Source: Planctomycetales bacterium
GTDB taxonomy: Bacteria; Planctomycetota; Planctomycetia; Pirellulales; Lacipirellulaceae
NCBI GenBank assembly: GCA_020427155.1
Contig: JAGQOW010000003.1
Span: 33,475 to 97,474, forward strand
DNA length: 64,000 bases
Direction: 5' to 3'
Numbering within the stretch: position 1 is the stretch's first letter; each line of letters begins with the position of its first letter. Made by a program: the position numbers and the translations under genes. The notes under the pieces are model-generated. The model saw only the letters and a list, made by a program, of their open reading frames with translations, searched no databases and had not been told where the DNA came from. Below, piece after piece: positions 36,703-45,537 of this stretch.

Positions 36703-39700
36703 TTGGACGCTTTCCACTTCCCAGTTGTTCGTCTGCTGACCGGTGGGATCGGCATATTCCTTGTTCTCATTGCTGCCAACATCGTCTTGGCACAGGATGA
36801 CGAGGACGAAGAGGAGTTGTCTCGTTTCCTGCCCGGCTTGGTAGCTGATTTCGTGGGCAGCGATGGTGCTGTTCACCAGCGAATCGACGAAGTCGTGTCG
36901 ATGGATTGGGGAACAGGAGTACCCGATCCGCGAATGCCAGCCGGCAACTTCTCAGTGCGGTGGACAGGCCGACTGCAGGTTTGGTCAACGGGAGAGTATC
37001 AGTTTCGCTTCTACTCCGTGGGTAAAGTGCGTCTGGAGATTTCTGGTGATGTGCTGCTCGACGATGCACGCGCAGAGCCAGGCTGGTTGGAGACTGAGCC
37101 AATTGAGATTCCCTGGGGCGAACAACCGATCGAGATCGACTTCGAGAAAGCGGCAGCCGGCGCACAGGTCTTCTTCTTTTGGAAAGGGCCTGATTTCGAT
37201 TGGGAGCCAGTCTCTGTCCATTCGCTCTTGCATGAGCGAGAGCAGTCGCCCGACAACTATTTCCAGCGTGGCCGGTTTCTGGCCCGCGCGCTGCGCTGCT
37301 CGGCTTGTCACAGCATTTCTGATCACCAGGAACGAATCGACGCTCCGGCCCTCGACACGCTTTCTGGAACGATTTCTTCCGCATGGATCGTCACCTGGCT
37401 TAGCGACAATCCCAGCGGGTCTCAACCTTCGACCGACGAGCAAATAGGCCGACGGATGCCGCATTTCTCGATGAGTCAAGCCGATGCGGCCGCCATTGCA
37501 GCCTATCTGACTGTCGGACCGCCGGCAGATCGCTCCGTCAAACCGCCGGCGGCCGAAAGTGCGGAAGCGGGTCGCAAGCTCTTCTTGTCGCTGGGCTGTT
37601 TGGCGTGCCACCGCATGGGCGAGTTGGGCGAGAGCGGTCTTTTTGGTGGCGGCGACCTCTCGACAATCGCAGAAAAACGTCCGCCTGGATTCTTTCAGCA
37701 ATGGCTCCATGACCCGGCAGCACTGAACCGCGACCATCGAATGCCAGAGTTCGCGCTCCATGAGACCGAGCAGAGTCAGCTAGCCTCGTACTTGATGACG
37801 CTCAAGACGGAGAACGCTTCGACAGTACGCAACGAGGAGTCGCACGATCAGGCAGAAATCGAGCGAGGTCAGTCCCTGGTAATGCAGTATCGGTGCCAGA
37901 ATTGCCACCGTCTGCCGACTTCGGCTGCGGCATCACCGTCAACTAAGATCAGGTTGGATCCGAAAAATGTTGATTGGGAGAATAGCTGCGCTGGTCAACC
38001 AGAAATAGCCAATAGCAACAGGCCCGCTTACGTGCTATCCAACGAGCAACAAACAGCATTGCAAGTGTATCTGAAAGAACTCCCGCAGAATGGCCAATCT
38101 GCTGATCTTGCACCTGACGGCAAGTTCCTCATGCACGAACGAAACTGCCTGGGATGCCATTCACGCGGTTTGGTCCAGGGAATTGAAAAGCAGATTCAAG
38201 TCATTGCCGGTGTCGATCATTCCTTGGAGCGCGACATGGCTTATATCAAACCGCCCGCGCTCGACAGCGTGGGCGACAAGTTGCACGATCAGGTGTTGCT
38301 TGACTCGATCACACTGCGCAGGCCGATTCGTCGCAATTGGCTGCTGGTGCGGATGCCCAAGTATCGTTTCGAGAAGGGCGAAGCCGAGGCGATTGCAGGC
38401 CACTTAGTTAAGGAAGATCGAATTCCCGATGTTCCCGACCAAAGCCCCACGGGTATTGAGGAAGCAGCGCTACGAGCTGCCGGCACTCGATTAGTCACGA
38501 CCGATGGATTTGGCTGCACTAGTTGTCACCAGATCGGAGGGGTGAAGCCAACGCATGTTGCATTCGGAGTTCACGGGCCCGATTTGGCACTGATCGGAAA
38601 GGAGGTGCGCTACCCTTGGTTCTTGCGCTGGGTCTTGAATCCGACCCGTATTTCTCCTCGCATGGAGATGCCAGCGGTAAAGACGCCAATTCGTGGAGTG
38701 CTGGATAGTCATTTGGGGCATCAGCATGCAGCGGTTTGGGCGGTGCTTAATCAGCCCGGGTTCCAGCCGCCGCAGCCCAATCCTGTGCGAGTGATTCGCC
38801 AACGCAATGAAGCGCAGGATGCTGATCAGCCGATCGTGGTCGTCGATAACGTCGAGGCGGAGGGGCACTCGTTTGTTAAACCGTTACTCGTCGGCCTGCC
38901 GAACCGACACAATCTGTTGTTCGATCTGGAGCGATATCGCCTGGCGGGCTGGACCCAGGGAGACCTCGCCCGGCAGCGGTTGCGGAACAAGTATTGGTAC
39001 TGGGAGACCGCAGGCGCCTCCATTTTTGCAGCTTCAAAGGGTGAAAGCGAAGTTGCGCTGCAGATGGATCAGAAGCTCTTGCTGCCAGTCATCGATCCGA
39101 GTTTTCCTCCCGAGGCCGACGAGCATCGCGCAGTGGGCAATGCATGGGCATTCGACTCTCATTTGCAGTTTCGTGCTGCAGGCATTGAGTCGTCTGAACC
39201 GGTAGAAATCAAGATTACTCAGACGTATCAGCCGTTGACTGAAAAGCGGGCTTCTGGTTTTGTCAGGCATTTGCAGTTTGCCGGCGTTCCTGCCGGCGCA
39301 GTGATTAAGTTTGATGCAGTCCCAGGAAGTAAGACGAGACTCGATGAAACAAAACGAATTGCGAAGGCCGCAAGCCCAGAGCAAATTGAAATAGAGTGCC
39401 TCACCGAAGGGGTCCGATTTGATGAACAGGGCAACTGGGCCCGACTTTCGCTGTTGCCCGATGCGAATGGGTACTGCCGAGTGGCGTTACAGTATCGCAG
39501 TTCAATCCCAGCAGATCGTTATTTACAGCTTTCGCCTCCAGCGATCGAAGTCGAACAGGAGAATCTGCATGTGGTTCCTGGTTTTGCAGCCCAGCGGTTG
39601 CCGCTTTCCGAAGAAATCACCCCCACTGCGTTTGCCTGGGACAAGGTTGGCCGCCCGCTCATTGCAACACTCAAAGGGCGCATCTGGCGGGCCGAGGATA

Positions 39701-40962
39701 CCGATGCGGATGGTATCGAAGATCAAGCCGAACTCTTAGCCGACGGCTTCTCGGCGCCATTTGGGCTAGCGACGCTCGAGGAGAATGGTATCGAAGCCAT
39801 CGACGTAGCCGACAAGACGGCCTTATTGAGGCTTACTGATACCGATGGCGATGGCAGGCTGGATCGCACGCGCACCGTGGCCTCTGGCTGGGGACACTCG
39901 AATGACTATCACGGCTGGATTGTCGGTTTGCCCCGCGACGGGGCGGGTAACTACTTTGTGGTCGTCTCAAACCGAGACGGTCCACCTGCGCACTTGCGGG
40001 GCAGAGTTTTGAAACTGGAAAAGACCGCTGATCCCGGTTCTTTCAATCGAGAGTATCAGGTACGTCCGCTGGCGATGGGGTTGCGGTTTCCGGTTGGCAT
40101 CGCTCGCAGCCGGCGAGGCGAGTTGTTTGTCACCGATAACCAAGGGCAATTCAATCCTTACAACGAATTGAACTACGTGGTCGAGGGCAGCCACTTTGGC
40201 TTCTTCAACTTGAATGGCCTGGAAGACGATCCCGTGACAAAGAGCCTGCCTCGTACAGGCCCAGCCGTAGGCATGCCCCACCCCTGGGTCCGTAGCGTCA
40301 ACGGCATCTGCTTCTTGGAAACGCCATCGAGGTTGCTTGAAGCGACTGGCCAGCCGCTGTTCGGACCGTATGAGGGGCATCTGCTCGGTTGCGAGTGTAC
40401 CACCAGGCAACTCGTGCGGATCAGCTTGCAACGAGTCGATGGCCAAATGCAAGGGGCCGCTTATCCACTGACCATCGCTCCACCGCGCGGCACCAACTCG
40501 CTGTTGCGACCCCTAGTGTCGCAAATCGCTCCTGACGGTTCCATTTTGGTTGGCAGCGTGCACGACAGCGCCTGGGGAGCAGGGCGCAATGTGGGCGAGA
40601 TTGTCAAGCTCCGCTTTAACGGCGACTTGCCTGCTGGAATAGCTGAGATGCGCGCGTTGGACTCGGGATTTGAACTGGAGTTCTCCAAGCCAGTCGACGC
40701 TGTGAAAGCAGCGGATCCAAGCAACTATGTGCTTGCTTCATCTCGGCGCGAATCAACTCCCACCTACGGCGGGCCGGAAGTCGATCGCAGGACAGAGAAG
40801 ATCGTTGCGATCGAAGTCTCCAGCGACTCGAAACGCGTAACGCTTACGCTGCCCGAAATGCGCACGGGTTTTGTATACGCACTCCGGCTTCGCAATCTCA
40901 CGACAACGAATCAGCAGTTTCATCCGGCCGAAGCGTACTACAGCTTTGGGCCGCTACAATAG
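36703..40962 (+). CDS. Secreted PA14 plus five-heme cytochrome c and propeller protein
   Basis: A 1419-residue exported protein. It starts at a TTG at 36703 with a signal peptide (LLTGGIGIFLVLIAANIVLAQ). A PA14-like carbohydrate-binding domain (TGRLQVWSTGEYQFRFYS) follows. Five CxxCH heme sites lie near residues 198, 298, 397, 482 and 605. A middle beta region comes next, then a glucose/sorbosone-dehydrogenase-like propeller with two Ca-binding-like repeats (DTDADGIED, DTDGDGRLD). This belongs to the large planctomycete PVC-type cytochromes, thought to oxidise sugars or carry electrons in the periplasm. The substrate is unknown. It appears monocistronic. Confidence 0.88.
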   Translation: MDAFHFPVVRLLTGGIGIFLVLIAANIVLAQDDEDEEELSRFLPGLVADFVGSDGAVHQRIDEVVSMDWGTGVPDPRMPAGNFSVRWTGRLQVWSTGEYQFRFYSVGKVRLEISGDVLLDDARAEPGWLETEPIEIPWGEQPIEIDFEKAAAGAQVFFFWKGPDFDWEPVSVHSLLHEREQSPDNYFQRGRFLARALRCSACHSISDHQERIDAPALDTLSGTISSAWIVTWLSDNPSGSQPSTDEQIGRRMPHFSMSQADAAAIAAYLTVGPPADRSVKPPAAESAEAGRKLFLSLGCLACHRMGELGESGLFGGGDLSTIAEKRPPGFFQQWLHDPAALNRDHRMPEFALHETEQSQLASYLMTLKTENASTVRNEESHDQAEIERGQSLVMQYRCQNCHRLPTSAAASPSTKIRLDPKNVDWENSCAGQPEIANSNRPAYVLSNEQQTALQVYLKELPQNGQSADLAPDGKFLMHERNCLGCHSRGLVQGIEKQIQVIAGVDHSLERDMAYIKPPALDSVGDKLHDQVLLDSITLRRPIRRNWLLVRMPKYRFEKGEAEAIAGHLVKEDRIPDVPDQSPTGIEEAALRAAGTRLVTTDGFGCTSCHQIGGVKPTHVAFGVHGPDLALIGKEVRYPWFLRWVLNPTRISPRMEMPAVKTPIRGVLDSHLGHQHAAVWAVLNQPGFQPPQPNPVRVIRQRNEAQDADQPIVVVDNVEAEGHSFVKPLLVGLPNRHNLLFDLERYRLAGWTQGDLARQRLRNKYWYWETAGASIFAASKGESEVALQMDQKLLLPVIDPSFPPEADEHRAVGNAWAFDSHLQFRAAGIESSEPVEIKITQTYQPLTEKRASGFVRHLQFAGVPAGAVIKFDAVPGSKTRLDETKRIAKAASPEQIEIECLTEGVRFDEQGNWARLSLLPDANGYCRVALQYRSSIPADRYLQLSPPAIEVEQENLHVVPGFAAQRLPLSEEITPTAFAWDKVGRPLIATLKGRIWRAEDTDADGIEDQAELLADGFSAPFGLATLEENGIEAIDVADKTALLRLTDTDGDGRLDRTRTVASGWGHSNDYHGWIVGLPRDGAGNYFVVVSNRDGPPAHLRGRVLKLEKTADPGSFNREYQVRPLAMGLRFPVGIARSRRGELFVTDNQGQFNPYNELNYVVEGSHFGFFNLNGLEDDPVTKSLPRTGPAVGMPHPWVRSVNGICFLETPSRLLEATGQPLFGPYEGHLLGCECTTRQLVRISLQRVDGQMQGAAYPLTIAPPRGTNSLLRPLVSQIAPDGSILVGSVHDSAWGAGRNVGEIVKLRFNGDLPAGIAEMRALDSGFELEFSKPVDAVKAADPSNYVLASSRRESTPTYGGPEVDRRTEKIVAIEVSSDSKRVTLTLPEMRTGFVYALRLRNLTTTNQQFHPAEAYYSFGPLQ

Positions 40963-41040
40963 CAAGAAGAGCAACGCAAACATGGAATCGCAAGCGGAGC
41001 GTTTCTGGGTAGGTAAGCTATTCGGCATGATGCACGTCCT

Positions 41041-41418
41041 TCAAGGTTTTTCATGGAGCGCGACCCGGTTCCCGGCGCAATCTTCGAAGTGTGCAATCGA
41101 ACCATGCTCGCCGATCGAGGTTTTGGGCAATAGCGTCTTCCCGCCGAGCTTTGCGACTGTTTCGAGTGCGCTGTCGATGCTCGGGACGCCAAAATAGACA
41201 AGGCTGCCGTCATGAGACGGGGTATATCCGTCGCCCTGAATCAACGTGCCGGCGGCGCCAGGAGCACCTTGCTCCATCGGGAACCAAGCCATCTTGTTCG
41301 GTCCCATTTCAGCGTCGATGAGGTCGACTTGTAACACGCCTTTATAAAAAGTCTTGGATTCTTGTAGGTCGTGGCACGGTATCTCAAACCAATTGACCGG
41401 GTTCCAAATTGCAGACAT
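41041..41418 (-). CDS. VOC-fold (glyoxalase-like) protein
   Basis: A 125-residue protein of the vicinal-oxygen-chelate superfamily. The beta-alpha-beta-beta-beta pattern is clear (NWFEIPCHDLQESKTFYKGV, then GSLVYFGVPSIDSAL and a C-terminal GNRVALHE). Possible metal ligands are Glu and His at these strand ends. It starts with the usual short N-terminus at 41418. It lies 32 bases after the small membrane protein gene and appears to be the last gene of an operon headed by the SRPBCC protein and probably controlled by the divergent ArsR. The substrate is unknown. Confidence 0.9.
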   Translation of the reverse strand: MSAIWNPVNWFEIPCHDLQESKTFYKGVLQVDLIDAEMGPNKMAWFPMEQGAPGAAGTLIQGDGYTPSHDGSLVYFGVPSIDSALETVAKLGGKTLLPKTSIGEHGSIAHFEDCAGNRVALHEKP

Positions 41419-41450
41419 GTAGAAGTCTCCTGTGACAGCGGATTTTCAGT

Positions 41451-41879
41451 TCAAGTGGGATCTTCACGAGGCATCATCGCCTGGTAGATCCCTGCCATGA
41501 GGAGACCTGCCAGTGTAAATTGAATTGTCAGGTAACTGGTTTCCAAGCAGAACCAGGTAGAGAGCGGCTCGATCGATTGTTTCGCTGCGGCCGCCAACAC
41601 ATGAGTTGTCCAGTGGTAACCTCCCATTACCAACGCAAGTGTGGCTGCGCCCCGAGCAAACGAAAGGCCGTGACAGAGTCGTGGATAGATCCATGACAGC
41701 AGCATTCCTTGAGTCAGAATCGCTGCGAAGCCGAAGGCAACAATCGGCTTTTCGCGGCTGAAATAACCTAGTCGTTCATAGGTAGATTTGAAGGTGACCA
41801 AATGCCAAACATAAGCAAGCGGGAATGTGATCAGCACATAGGCCAGTGCGCCTAGCAGCAAGTTCTTGGTAGACCTCAT
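41451..41879 (-). CDS. Small four-helix membrane protein, unknown
   Basis: A 142-residue membrane protein with about four hydrophobic segments, starting LLLGALAYVLITFPLAYVW and ending in GIYQAMMPREDP. I recognise no enzymatic motif. It is the middle gene of a putative three-gene unit between an SRPBCC gene (45 bases upstream) and a VOC gene (32 bases downstream). Its presence in such ArsR-linked operons suggests a role in the response they control, but no function can be named. Confidence 0.75.
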   Translation of the reverse strand: MRSTKNLLLGALAYVLITFPLAYVWHLVTFKSTYERLGYFSREKPIVAFGFAAILTQGMLLSWIYPRLCHGLSFARGAATLALVMGGYHWTTHVLAAAAKQSIEPLSTWFCLETSYLTIQFTLAGLLMAGIYQAMMPREDPT

Positions 41880-41924
41880 CTTATGGTCCTCTTCTCAAGT
41901 GCGTTACACGATTGCTAGCGGGAG

Positions 41925-42377
41925 CTACTGCTCCACAGTACCGTGAAGTAAGTTGAGCGATCCGGTCCAGCCTTGCATATGCCGCTCTTTCATGGACTCC
42001 TCTGAGAACCTTTCTTGAATTAGTGTTAGTTGGGTGCCAGAAGCATGAGCGTGAAACTCGACGGTCACCAGGGTCTTGATTCCCGCAAACTCGTTGGGCT
42101 CTTCCCAAGTCCAAGAGAAGGCCAGGCGTTCGTTGGGAACAATTTCTAGAAACTCACCTGCGACGACGTCGATCACCCCCTCAGGCGACTTGAAGCCAAT
42201 GCGATAAGTTCCACCCACTTTCAGATTGACTTCAAGCAGGGTGTGGCTGAATTCGACGGAAGGGCGGAGCCATTGCCGCATTTGCTCGGCTGTAGTCCAG
42301 GCCGCGTAGACCGTCGCCGGAGTTGCGGCATAGGTACGACTTATAACCAGTTTTTCTGCTTGGGATTCAGCTACCAT
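41925..42377 (-). CDS. SRPBCC/AHSA1-type protein
   Basis: A 150-residue START/Bet v 1-like protein of the AHSA1 group. Motifs: the start LVISRTYAATPATVYAAWT, then GTYRIGFKSPEG, RLAFSWTWEEP, and the end of the long helix with WTGSLNLL. These proteins have a hydrophobic cavity that binds lipids or small ligands. The gene starts 61 bases from the divergent ArsR gene. SRPBCC genes are very often paired with ArsR regulators of this kind. It leads the operon with the membrane protein and the VOC protein. Confidence 0.92.
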   Translation of the reverse strand: MVAESQAEKLVISRTYAATPATVYAAWTTAEQMRQWLRPSVEFSHTLLEVNLKVGGTYRIGFKSPEGVIDVVAGEFLEIVPNERLAFSWTWEEPNEFAGIKTLVTVEFHAHASGTQLTLIQERFSEESMKERHMQGWTGSLNLLHGTVEQ

Positions 42378-42429
42378 ACTGCGCCTGTCTGTTGGAACGC
42401 GATTGACTTTTCCAGCGGATAGGCAACAA

Positions 42430-42447
42430 TATAGCCAAATGGCTATA
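42430..42447. promoter_or_regulatory. Perfect palindrome over ArsR start codon, candidate operator
   Basis: Arms TATAGCCA (42430-42437) and TGGCTATA (42440-42447) are perfectly complementary with two bases between. The ATG of the ArsR gene (42439-42441) lies inside the element, and the SRPBCC start at 42377 is 53 bases away. A dimeric ArsR protein bound here would repress its own gene and could repress the divergent operon. Confidence 0.55.
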
Positions 42448-42786
42448 CATTATCAAGACCCACTCGACCATACTTTTCATGCCTTAGGCGATGGCACGCG
42501 CAGGCAGATGCTGACGATATTGGCGGAGAGGGGTGAATGCACTGCCAGCGAGCTGGGCCAACCCTTTCGGGCGGCCCAGCCCACGATCTCGAAGCACATT
42601 CGAGTACTGGAGCGAGCGGGGCTGGTTTCTCGCCGAGTCGATGGACGCCTGCATCGGTTTCGATTGAATCCAGATTCCATGCGTGAAGCCCAGGATTGGA
42701 TTGCACGTCAACGCAGGTTCTGGAGTGCCACGCTAGATCAGTTGGGCGAATTCCTGGATAACATTCCTGATCGTGAGAGTGGTTAA
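42439..42786 (+). CDS. ArsR-family winged-helix regulator
   Basis: A 115-residue regulator. The helix-turn-helix is plain: DHTFHALGDGTRRQMLTIL, then CTASELGQPFRAAQPTISKH and a wing with RRVDGRLHRFRLN. I take the ATG at 42439 rather than an earlier TTG (42403), because the family usually begins just before LDHTFHALGD; a palindrome covers this start. It has no metal-binding cysteine pair in the expected helix, so it may sense something other than a metal. It is divergent from an SRPBCC gene, its likely target together with itself. Confidence 0.92.
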   Translation: MAIHYQDPLDHTFHALGDGTRRQMLTILAERGECTASELGQPFRAAQPTISKHIRVLERAGLVSRRVDGRLHRFRLNPDSMREAQDWIARQRRFWSATLDQLGEFLDNIPDRESG

Positions 42787-42859
42787 TCACACAGAAGCAA
42801 CGTAGCGACTGTGGTAAACCGCTGTTGGGTCAATTCTTGTCTGCAATCAGGAAAACCTC

Positions 42860-43333
42860 ATAACAATCAATACCAAGCGCGTCCAGGGGCGTCGAACCGT
42901 CAGTTACAAGTCGATTGACGATCTGCTCCAGGATGCCGAGCAACTGGCAAGCAGCGAGGTGCGACAACTGGGAAACTGGTCATTGGGCCAAAACCTGGTT
43001 CATCTTGCCATGACATTGAACGGGTCAATCGACGGTTTCGATTTTCTGTTGCCTGCGCCGGTGCGTTGGCTAATGACGCTGTTGATGAAGAAAAAGTATC
43101 TCCAGGAGATACCGGCCGGTTTTAAAACGGCGGCGAAGTATACTCCCGAGCCCACTTCGCCCGAGGCGGGTCTAGAGGCCCTGCGAGCTGCAGCTGCTCG
43201 GCTGGAGAAAGAGCCAAAACGAGCTTTGCATCCCGCCTTCGGCAAGTTGACTCTGGAAGAGTGGAACCAGTTTCACCTCCGTCACGCGGAAATGCACCTG
43301 AGTTTCATTGTGCCCGACAACATGAAGGAGTGA
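42860..43333 (+). CDS. DUF1569 family protein (possible ATA start)
   Basis: A DinB-like four-helix protein of the DUF1569 family. The N-terminus expected for the family, TKRVQGRRTVSYKSIDDLL, is encoded from 42869, upstream of the first standard start codon (GTG at 42959). The only codon in the right place is ATA at 42860, with AGGA seven or so bases before it; the sequence then reads ITINTKRVQGRR. Either an ATA start is used, or an original ATG has changed, or translation begins at 42959 with a truncated protein of 124 residues. HLRHAEMHLSF near the C-terminus keeps the family His pair. Followed by the TfoX-like gene after 6 bases. Confidence 0.75.
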   Translation: MTINTKRVQGRRTVSYKSIDDLLQDAEQLASSEVRQLGNWSLGQNLVHLAMTLNGSIDGFDFLLPAPVRWLMTLLMKKKYLQEIPAGFKTAAKYTPEPTSPEAGLEALRAAAARLEKEPKRALHPAFGKLTLEEWNQFHLRHAEMHLSFIVPDNMKE

Positions 43334-43339
43334 CTGACT

Positions 43340-43669
43340 TTGGCATATAGCGAAGCATTGGCCGAGCGAATTCGCATGATCCTCAGGTCCGCTAAAGGTG
43401 TTACCGAGCGGAAGATGTTCGGAGGAATTGCTTTCATGCTCAACGGCAACATGTGCTGCGGCGTAGTGGACGACGAGCTCATGTTACGACTGGGCCCCGA
43501 GCTTGCAAGCAAAGCGCTCAAGTCGCCACATACCCGCGAGATGGACTTCACTGGCCGGGTAATCAAAAGCATGCTCTATGTCGAGCCGGCTGGTATTCGT
43601 GCCACGGCGTCGCTCGCGAAGTGGGTCGGCCAGGCTGTCGATTTCGCTTCGCAACTCCCACCAAAGTAA
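43340..43669 (+). CDS. TfoX N-terminal domain protein
   Basis: A 109-residue protein of the TfoX/Sxy N-terminal domain family. The hallmark is near the start: KGVTERKMFGGIAFMLNGNMCCGV, followed by ELMLRLG and a C-terminal helix with ASLAKWVGQAVDFA. It is a stand-alone domain without the C-terminal half of Sxy; such proteins are common and not tied to competence. The start is TTG at 43340 with GGAG about 10 bases upstream. It directly follows the DUF1569 gene and probably shares its transcript. Confidence 0.9.
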   Translation: MAYSEALAERIRMILRSAKGVTERKMFGGIAFMLNGNMCCGVVDDELMLRLGPELASKALKSPHTREMDFTGRVIKSMLYVEPAGIRATASLAKWVGQAVDFASQLPPK

Positions 43670-43805
43670 CGCGTCGGATCTCCCGGGTCAGCACACTCCT
43701 GGCCGGCTCGATTTCCGCACTGATAGCGTTCTGATTTCGACTCGCGGGAAGAGCCCTCGGGTGTGTATGATGGGGGGCTCGTTGCCACCTCAGGAGGACG
43801 GTCGC

Positions 43806-43991
43806 ATGGATCGCTGGGACGTAATAATCATTCTGATTGCTGGGTATCTGGCCATCATGGCACTTGTGCGGATGATGGCCCGACGACGCAACCAGGTTGT
43901 CAATCATGTTCGAGAGCAGATTTCCCAGCACCGCAGCAAGAAGTCTCGCCCGAAAGAGTCTTCTCAAGATACAGACCGAGGGGCGGCCTAA
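43806..43991 (+). CDS. Small single-helix membrane protein
   Basis: A 61-residue protein. Its ATG at 43806 has a strong ribosome site (AGGAGG, 9 bases upstream), and the chain has one transmembrane helix (WDVIIILIAGYLAIMALVRM), a basic stretch (ARRRNQVV) and a charged tail. No family is recognised. It lies 48 bases before miaB, in the same direction. Because the ribosome site is stronger than most others in the window, I judge it real. Confidence 0.6.
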   Translation: MDRWDVIIILIAGYLAIMALVRMMARRRNQVVNHVREQISQHRSKKSRPKESSQDTDRGAA

Positions 43992-44039
43992 GGAGTCCTT
44001 CTGTCAACAGCCCTGCGCCAGGGATAGCCGTTTCGCCCG

Positions 44040-45467
44040 ATGAAAAAACTTTATATCGAGACTGTCGGTTGTCAGATGAACGTGCTCGATAGCGAGCTCG
44101 TGGTAGCGAGCTTGCGGAAAGAGGGTTACGAGCTGACCGACAACACCTGCGATGCCGATACAATTCTGTTCAACACTTGCAGTGTCCGGCAACATGCCGA
44201 AGACAAGATCTACAGCGCACTAGGGAGGCTAAAAAATGCCAAGCAGCACAATCCGCAGAAGATTATCGGCGTCTTGGGTTGCATGGCCCAGAAAGATCAA
44301 AGGCTGATCTTCGAGCGAGCGCCCTACGTCGACTTGATTGTTGGACCCGGTCAATTGCATCAGATTCCGAATTTGATTGCCAATATCGCCGACGGCGCTA
44401 GGCAACAAATTGAGGTGAGCCTTGGCCGCAAAGATGGCACGCGGACCGTAGTCGAGCGAAGTCATGAGAGTTTCGACCCTCTCCGCGACGCCACCATGCG
44501 CCCCACTCCCCACCAAGCGTACGTACGTATTCAGATTGGTTGCGACAAGTTTTGTACGTACTGCATTGTGCCGAGCGTTCGCGGGCCCGAGCAAAGCCGG
44601 CCGCCCAGCGAGATTCTCGCCGAGGCGCGGCAACTGGCCGACGAAGGCTGCAAAGAGATTATTCTGCTGGGACAAACGGTCAATAGCTATCGACATCGCG
44701 AGGGGGGCCAAGAGACGCGGCTTAGCGACCTGTTACATAGGCTGCACGAGATCGAGGGTCTCAGACGTATCAAGTTCGTCACCAATTACCCCAAAGACAT
44801 GACCGTCGATCTGCTTGAGACGGTTCGAGACTTGCCTAAATGCGCTAAGTATTTGCACGTGCCTTTGCAAAGCGGTTCTAATCAGATCCTCGAACGGATG
44901 AAACGGGGCTACACGGTCGAGGATTATCGCGAAATGATGGATCGAATTCGTCAGTGGCTTCCAGACTGCGCGGTGACAAGCGATTTCATTGTTGGTTTTT
45001 GCGGGGAGTCTGAAGAAGATTTTCAACGCACCTGCAGTCTAGTGCGTGAGCAGCGATTCAAGAACAGTTTTATCTTTAAGTACAGTGTGCGTCCTGGTAC
45101 GAAGGGAGCTGAACTCTACCGAGATGATGTTCCCGAGGAAGTCAAAAAGCGCCGCAATAACGAGTTGTTGGCGATGCAAAACGAAATCAGCGAGGCGGAT
45201 AATCAGCCATTTATCGGCCGACAAGTAGAAGTGCTAGTCGAAGGCCCCAGCAAGGCGGCCGAGAAAGGCGAAACGAACAACTCCGAGCAGCTCCAACTCA
45301 CCGGTCGGACGATGTGTGACCGAATTGTCGTATTTGATGGCAGTCGTCGCCAGATCGGCCAGATCATGCCAGTCACGGTTTACGACGCCAACGCACATAC
45401 TCTGTTCGGTTCGGTCGTGACTCAGCATGTTGGGCCAGAAGTATTTACTCTGCCGGCCATTTCTTGA
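44040..45467 (+). CDS. miaB: tRNA-2-methylthio-N6-dimethylallyladenosine synthase MiaB
   Basis: A 475-residue radical SAM methylthiotransferase that adds a methylthio group to i6A37 in tRNAs reading UNN codons. The N-terminal UPF0004 domain has its cluster cysteines in VGCQMNV, NTCSVRQHAEDK and LGCMAQ. The radical SAM motif is CDKFCTYC near residues 172-179, and a TRAM RNA-binding domain ends the protein. The length is normal and all six cluster cysteines are present. It starts 48 bases after the small membrane protein gene, and glnE follows after 70 bases. Confidence 0.97.
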   Translation: MKKLYIETVGCQMNVLDSELVVASLRKEGYELTDNTCDADTILFNTCSVRQHAEDKIYSALGRLKNAKQHNPQKIIGVLGCMAQKDQRLIFERAPYVDLIVGPGQLHQIPNLIANIADGARQQIEVSLGRKDGTRTVVERSHESFDPLRDATMRPTPHQAYVRIQIGCDKFCTYCIVPSVRGPEQSRPPSEILAEARQLADEGCKEIILLGQTVNSYRHREGGQETRLSDLLHRLHEIEGLRRIKFVTNYPKDMTVDLLETVRDLPKCAKYLHVPLQSGSNQILERMKRGYTVEDYREMMDRIRQWLPDCAVTSDFIVGFCGESEEDFQRTCSLVREQRFKNSFIFKYSVRPGTKGAELYRDDVPEEVKKRRNNELLAMQNEISEADNQPFIGRQVEVLVEGPSKAAEKGETNNSEQLQLTGRTMCDRIVVFDGSRRQIGQIMPVTVYDANAHTLFGSVVTQHVGPEVFTLPAIS

Positions 45468-45476
45468 GGTTGCTGA

Positions 45477-45504
45477 TTGTTCGCCCCTGACCATGCAGTA
45501 GAAT
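45477..45504 (+). promoter_or_regulatory. Possible promoter for glnE
   Basis: TTGTTC at 45477-45482 and TAGAAT at 45499-45504 are 16 bases apart, in the 70-base gap between miaB and glnE. The -10 is five of six to consensus. The match is moderate, so read-through from miaB is equally possible. Confidence 0.35.
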
Positions 45505-45537
45505 GATATCCAGGCGGCCGATCGTTAGAGTTGCACG

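Noticed and set aside
43992..44039. CCCTG-CGC-CAGGG hairpin before miaB
   Set aside because: The arms are only five bases, with no T-run; too weak to call a terminator.
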